Positions 5,964 through 8,729 of a stretch of DNA of 8,729 nucleotides are shown here, one piece after another. Source of the stretch: Spirochaetaceae bacterium. Lineage in GTDB: Bacteria; Spirochaetota; Spirochaetia; Treponematales; Breznakiellaceae. Location: the NCBI GenBank assembly GCA_031288215.1, contig JAITRV010000185.1:1-8729 (forward strand), read 5' to 3'. Position numbers and translations under genes: made by a program. Numbering within the stretch: the stretch's first letter is position 1; each line of letters begins with the position of its first letter. The notes under the pieces were generated by a model. That model ran no database searches and was not told the origin of the DNA. It worked only from the letters and a program-made list of their open reading frames with translations.

Positions 5964-6576
5964 ATCCCGGGGGTCCGGAAATTGCCCGGCCCACGGCGAA
6001 GCCCATGGGAACCAGGGTGATGATGAACAGGAGGAAGCCCTCCAGGGATTTTTGGGAGAAAAGGGCCCAATAGCCCGAGGCGGCGCTGAGGGACAAGACC
6101 GGTATGCCGAGGATCGCGGGGATCACAAAGGCAAGGCGTTCCCGGTCCCGGATAATTTGGATGAAAAGGGAAATCCCCAGGGCCAGGGCGGTCCAGAGGA
6201 GGGGCACCAGGACCAGATGGATGGGGTCATGCCGGACCCCCCAGGCGGCGGTCCTGACGATGGCGCCGGGGATGAGCCACAGCAGGGCAAAGCCCGAGGG
6301 GCTGCGGGGGCCGAAAGCGGGGCTGAGGGAGAGGAGCAGCCTGATCCCTATGGGAAGCAGCACCGGAAGACAAACCACATCGATATAGCCGTTTAACCAC
6401 CGGGAAAAACCGAATCCCCCGGCTTCGATGAGGTCGCCGATAAAAAAGCGAAGCATGGCTATCAGGCTTCCCCCAAAGAGAGCCCACAGATCCTGGACCT
6501 GGAAGGAATCCTTCGGAAAGACGGACACCCAGAAAAGGTAAAACAGGGGCATCCATAAAATACAGAAAAGGCTCAT
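5962..6576 (-). CDS. Polytopic membrane protein of unknown function
   Basis: I do not recognise this 204-residue protein. It is strongly hydrophobic, with six or seven likely membrane segments at roughly residues 2-20, 30-48, 64-84, 95-111, 119-141, 146-168 and 178-198. The loops are short, and the most charged one (RDRER, 143-147) sits between segments five and six. No cleavable signal peptide, catalytic motif or nucleotide-binding motif is seen. The N-terminus begins directly with a membrane segment, so the start is uncertain; ATG 6576 has only a weak AGGG upstream, and Met9 is an alternative. The gene stands alone, convergent with fba and divergent from infC. It could be a small permease subunit, an archaeosortase-like or YIP1-like protein, or a lineage-specific protein; nothing seen decides this. 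Codon use resembles its neighbours, so it looks resident. Confidence 0.75.
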   Translation of the reverse strand: MSLFCILWMPLFYLFWVSVFPKDSFQVQDLWALFGGSLIAMLRFFIGDLIEAGGFGFSRWLNGYIDVVCLPVLLPIGIRLLLSLSPAFGPRSPSGFALLWLIPGAIVRTAAWGVRHDPIHLVLVPLLWTALALGISLFIQIIRDRERLAFVIPAILGIPVLSLSAASGYWALFSQKSLEGFLLFIITLVPMGFAVGRAISGPPG

Positions 6577-6615
6577 GCTCTTACCCTATCACAGTCGGCC
6601 CCGGAGGGCAAGACT

Positions 6616-6644
6616 ATTATAAACCCTTGGGGCGGTAAGCATAA
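6616..6644 (-). promoter_or_regulatory. Possible promoter of the membrane-protein gene
   Basis: On the minus strand a perfect -10 TATAAT lies at 6616-6621, about 40 nt before the start codon. The -35 position at 17-bp spacing reads TTATGC (6639-6644), a poor match, so strength is doubtful. Next to it on the plus strand is a small AAGCC-TCC-GGCTT hairpin with a short T-run (6643-6657), which could insulate the infC operon. Confidence 0.3.
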
Positions 6645-6703
6645 GCCTCCGGCTTTTGGCGGGCTTCGTCTTCAATTCATGAGGTAATTCTTGTTTTACC
6701 ATA

Positions 6704-6732
6704 TAGACATTTCTCTTTCTTTTTGATATAAT
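6704..6732 (+). promoter_or_regulatory. Strong predicted promoter of infC-rpmI-rplT operon
   Basis: TAGACA (6704-6709; five of six consensus bases), exactly 17 bp, then TATAAT (6727-6732; six of six) with an upstream TG giving an extended -10 (TGATATAAT). Transcription would start near 6739, leaving a leader of about 46 nt. The near-consensus boxes fit a highly expressed translation operon. Confidence 0.75.
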
Positions 6733-6785
6733 TTTTTTAGTTATCGGCAGGTATTCCGTCAGCCGGAAGTTTACAAGGAGGCCAG

Positions 6786-7304
6786 TTGGCAGAGAAGGAT
6801 TTACGGATCAATGAACAGATTCGGGTGCGGGAAGTTCGTCTTATCCGGGATGAGGGGGAGGCTCAGGGTATTATGCCCATTACCCAGGCACTCGAGATGG
6901 CCAAGGCTCAAGGCCTTGATCTGGTGGAGGTAGCTCCCCAAGCGAATCCTCCGGTGGTTAAGATCCTGGATTACGGGAAGTACAAATTCGAGAATGAGAA
7001 GAAACTCCGGGATTCAAAGAAGAAGCAGAAACTGTTAAAGTTGAAAGAAATCCGTATGCAGCCCAAGATCGATGAGCATGATATGGATTTTAAGTCGAAG
7101 CATGTGCGGGAATTTCTCGCCGAGGGCAACAAGGTTAAGGTAACGATCCGGTTCCGGGGCCGGGAACTTGCCCATACGGAACTCGGCTTAGACGTTCTGA
7201 AGGATGTTTTACAGCGTCTGGAAGGGGAATACATCATGGATAAGGCTCCGGCTATGGAAGGCCGGTTTATGTCCATGATTTTGAGCCCCAAATCTAAGAA
7301 GTAG
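6786..7304 (+). CDS. infC: Translation initiation factor IF-3
   Basis: Binds the 30S subunit, prevents premature joining of 50S and checks the start codon and initiator tRNA. The 172 residues show both halves: the N-terminal domain from KDLRINEQIRVREVRLI (4-20), the family signature around KILDYGKYKFENEKK (59-73), a Lys-rich linker (78-88), and the C-terminal domain from KEIRMQPKIDEHDM (87-100) to MILSPKSKK. Translation begins at TTG 6786: AAGGAGG (6775-6781) lies 4 nt upstream, conserved N-terminal residues follow at once, and no in-frame ATG or GTG precedes within the leader. Non-AUG starts are usual for infC and allow self-repression, because IF3 discriminates against them. First gene of the operon, 11 nt before rpmI. 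Confidence 0.97.
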   Translation: MAEKDLRINEQIRVREVRLIRDEGEAQGIMPITQALEMAKAQGLDLVEVAPQANPPVVKILDYGKYKFENEKKLRDSKKKQKLLKLKEIRMQPKIDEHDMDFKSKHVREFLAEGNKVKVTIRFRGRELAHTELGLDVLKDVLQRLEGEYIMDKAPAMEGRFMSMILSPKSKK

Positions 7305-7315
7305 AGGGTGGCATC

Positions 7316-7516
7316 ATGCCAAAGATGAAGACCAAGAAGAGCGCCGCCAAGCGCTATTCCTTTACGGGAAGCGGCAAGGTAAAGTACAAGAAACAGAACC
7401 TTCGCCATATTCTGACCAAGAAGTCGAGTAAACGGAAGCGGAATCTCCGTCATGCCGGTATACTGTCCGGTGATAATGTGCCGGTGATTAAGAAGAAACT
7501 ATTACCCTACGGATAG
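7316..7516 (+). CDS. rpmI: 50S ribosomal protein bL35
   Basis: Small basic protein of the large ribosomal subunit, 66 residues, the normal bL35 length. The family start MPKMKTKKSAAKRY is evident, followed by FTGSGKVKYKK and the Lys/Arg-rich stretch KKSSKRKRNLR that contacts 23S rRNA, and the usual hydrophobic-basic end VIKKKLLPYG. It lies 11 nt after infC and 12 nt before rplT, the classical infC-rpmI-rplT order. The ribosome-binding site (GAGGG, about 6 nt upstream) is moderate and overlaps the end of infC, consistent with coupled translation. Confidence 0.97.
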   Translation: MPKMKTKKSAAKRYSFTGSGKVKYKKQNLRHILTKKSSKRKRNLRHAGILSGDNVPVIKKKLLPYG

Positions 7517-7528
7517 GAGCGTTTTATT

Positions 7529-7888
7529 ATGTCAAGAGCGGTAGACGGTTCGAAACGGAAGAACCATCGAAAAAAAATCCTGAAACAGGCCAAGGGTTAC
7601 TGGGGCAGGCGGCACTCGAATTATAAGACCGCCAAAGATGCGGTCACCAAGGGGCTTTTCTATGCCTACCGGGACCGGAAGGACCGGAAGGGCAATTTCA
7701 GGCGGCTCTGGATTATCCGGATCAACGCCGCCTGCCGGGCGGAAGGGCTCTCCTATTCCCGGCTGATAAGCGGTCTGGATAAGGCGGGGATCACTATAAA
7801 CAGGAAAGCCCTGGCTTCCCTGGCGGTGGAAGATGCGGGGGCTTTTAAGGCGGTGGTTGCCCAGGCAAAGACCGCCCTGGGGGCATAG
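7529..7888 (+). CDS. rplT: 50S ribosomal protein bL20
   Basis: Binds 23S rRNA early in 50S assembly; in several bacteria it also represses its own operon. The 119-residue length is standard. The basic N-terminal extension carries HRKKILKQAKGYWGRRHSNY (13-32), and the globular part starts at FRRLWIIRINAACRAEGLSY. The first ten residues (MSRAVDGSKR) differ from the commonest form (MPRVKRGV) but are of the same kind. The ribosome-binding site TAGGAG overlaps the rpmI stop codon. One base separates its stop codon from the start of the next gene, so that gene is probably coupled. Confidence 0.97.
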   Translation: MSRAVDGSKRKNHRKKILKQAKGYWGRRHSNYKTAKDAVTKGLFYAYRDRKDRKGNFRRLWIIRINAACRAEGLSYSRLISGLDKAGITINRKALASLAVEDAGAFKAVVAQAKTALGA

Positions 7889-7889
7889 C

Positions 7890-8408
7890 ATGGTAACCCT
7901 CGATCAGGTCAAATTATTAGAGTCCAAGGTGGCCAAGGCCCTGGAGTTTGTCGGCCAGGTGACCGGTGAAAACACCCTCCTCAAAGAAAAATTGGATACC
8001 TACCAGAAACGGATCGACGAACTGGAGATCCTGATCCAGAATTTCAGGGAAGAACAGGGCCGTATTGAGGAGGGAATCCTCAATGCGTTGGATAGGCTTA
8101 ACCAGTTTGAGGATGCGATCCAGAAAAGCCTCTCCGGGGCGCCTTTTCCGGCGGCAGCCGCCGCCTCCCCGGAGCCGAAAAAGCCCCCGGCGGAACCCTC
8201 CAGGACCCCCGAGGATGCCTTTATGGAAGCCCTGGCGAAACCCGACGAGAGTTTCCTGGCGAATCCCCAGAAGGATGCGGATAATCCGGCGGATCTCCTG
8301 GAAATTGAAACCCTCGAACCGGTGGAGGAAGAAAACGGGGAGCCGGCGCCTTCCCAGGGCGCCGAGCCGAATGCAGCTTCTCAGACGGCGGAATTGGACA
8401 TTTTTTAA
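7890..8408 (+). CDS. Coiled-coil protein between rplT and zapA, possible ZapB-like division factor
   Basis: A 172-residue acidic protein in two parts. Residues 1-80 have heptad-like hydrophobic spacing (LDQVKLLESKVAKALEFV, LLKEKLDTYQKRIDELEIL) and should form a long helical coiled coil. Residues 82-165 are rich in Pro, Ala and Glu and probably disordered. The chain ends in TAELDIF, a hydrophobic tip after the acidic tail. No enzyme motif, signal peptide or membrane segment is seen. The ATG at 7890, one base after rplT, is preferred to an upstream in-frame start at 7833, because the extra 19 residues (MRGLLRRWLPRQRPPWGHS) only read rplT out of frame; GGGGG about 6 nt upstream could serve as ribosome-binding site. 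The position next to zapA and the short coiled-coil form suggest a septum partner like ZapB, but this rests on context, not recognised homology. Confidence 0.85.
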   Translation: MVTLDQVKLLESKVAKALEFVGQVTGENTLLKEKLDTYQKRIDELEILIQNFREEQGRIEEGILNALDRLNQFEDAIQKSLSGAPFPAAAAASPEPKKPPAEPSRTPEDAFMEALAKPDESFLANPQKDADNPADLLEIETLEPVEEENGEPAPSQGAEPNAASQTAELDIF

Positions 8409-8417
8409 GGGATTCCT

Positions 8418-8717
8418 ATGTCGCAGAGCGATCTTCGGATCAGTATATTAGGAACCTCCTTCTCGATTTCCGCTAACGAAGAATCCTCATATCTTGAAGA
8501 ACTCTTAAACTATTTCCGTCAAGCCGTTGATAATACCCAGAAGACCACAGGCCTCCAGGATCCCCTTAAAATCGCCATTCTCACCGGGTTTCTACTCTGT
8601 GATGAGTTGAAAAAACTCCAGAAACAGGACTTACGGGTCCTCGAATCCCGGGAAGCGGAGGCGCTGCTCCTGGACATGATCCGGCGCATGGATCTGGCCC
8701 TGGAAAAACAGGGCTAG
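8418..8717 (+). CDS. zapA: Cell division protein ZapA
   Basis: ZapA-family protein that cross-links FtsZ filaments at the division ring. It has 99 residues, near the usual length. The N-terminal beta part DLRISILGTSFSISANEES matches the family pattern (I-x-I-x-G-x-x-[FY]-x-[IL]), followed by a first helix (YLEELLNYFRQAVDN) and a long C-terminal helix (about 50-98) that would form the tetramer coiled coil. AAGGGA lies 5 nt before the ATG and overlaps the stop of the coiled-coil gene; the gap is 9 nt. It is the last gene in the window: only 12 bases follow its TAG, so what comes next cannot be seen. Family assignment is by pattern and length; the sequence is diverged, so slightly less than certain. 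Confidence 0.85.
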   Translation: MSQSDLRISILGTSFSISANEESSYLEELLNYFRQAVDNTQKTTGLQDPLKIAILTGFLLCDELKKLQKQDLRVLESREAEALLLDMIRRMDLALEKQG

Positions 8718-8729
8718 ACCGGGGTAAAG

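Noticed and set aside
5249..6070. Minus-strand frame of 273 codons opposite fba
   Set aside because: It is antisense to conserved aldolase and crosses the terminator hairpin and the true membrane-protein gene end.

Overview
The window looks like a chromosomal segment of a spirochaete, most likely a Treponema with moderately high G+C (the termite-gut type is my guess). This is inferred from the gene order infC-rpmI-rplT-coiled-coil gene-zapA and the character of the proteins; no rRNA or other decisive marker is present. Six of the nine intact protein genes can be named with confidence. The nucleoside kinase is clear as a family but not as to substrate, the coiled-coil gene can only be described, and one membrane protein is unrecognised.

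Layout. Positions 1-344 (minus strand) hold the 5' part of a group II intron ribozyme that runs off the left edge. Positions 397-766 (plus) hold a decayed, frameshifted Tn5/IS4-like transposase remnant. Positions 798-4642 (minus) form a three-gene operon, transcribed nicotinamidase (pncA) -> nicotinate phosphoribosyltransferase (pncB) -> a nucleoside kinase with a ThrRS-like N-terminal half. It has its own promoter, a 10-bp direct repeat over that promoter, and a 4-nt ATGA overlap between the first two genes. The divergent region 4643-4918 separates this operon from class II fructose-bisphosphate aldolase (plus, 4919-5917), which has a good promoter and a hairpin just before its ribosome-binding site. 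A strong hairpin at 5940-5963 separates fba from a convergent, unrecognised membrane-protein gene (minus, 5962-6576). From 6704 onward, a near-consensus promoter drives infC (UUG start), rpmI, rplT, a coiled-coil gene and zapA.

How the genes work together. PncA turns nicotinamide into nicotinate and PncB turns nicotinate into nicotinate mononucleotide, so the minus operon is an NAD-salvage (Preiss-Handler entry) unit. The third gene adds a P-loop nucleoside kinase whose substrate may be a pyridine or pyrimidine nucleoside. The right-hand operon couples translation (IF3, L35, L20) to division (ZapA and a possible ZapB-like partner). Aldolase is a central glycolytic enzyme.

The main points for a second look are: the intron, with exon-binding sequences that match its flanking exon; the kinase, whose ThrRS-derived module has lost all four metal/editing ligands; the repeat-bearing NAD-operon promoter; two mutually exclusive hairpins in the fba leader; the UUG start and short leader of infC; and the coiled-coil gene ending in a clamp-motif-like pentapeptide. 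I found no CRISPR array, tRNA, rRNA or clear novel defence system.
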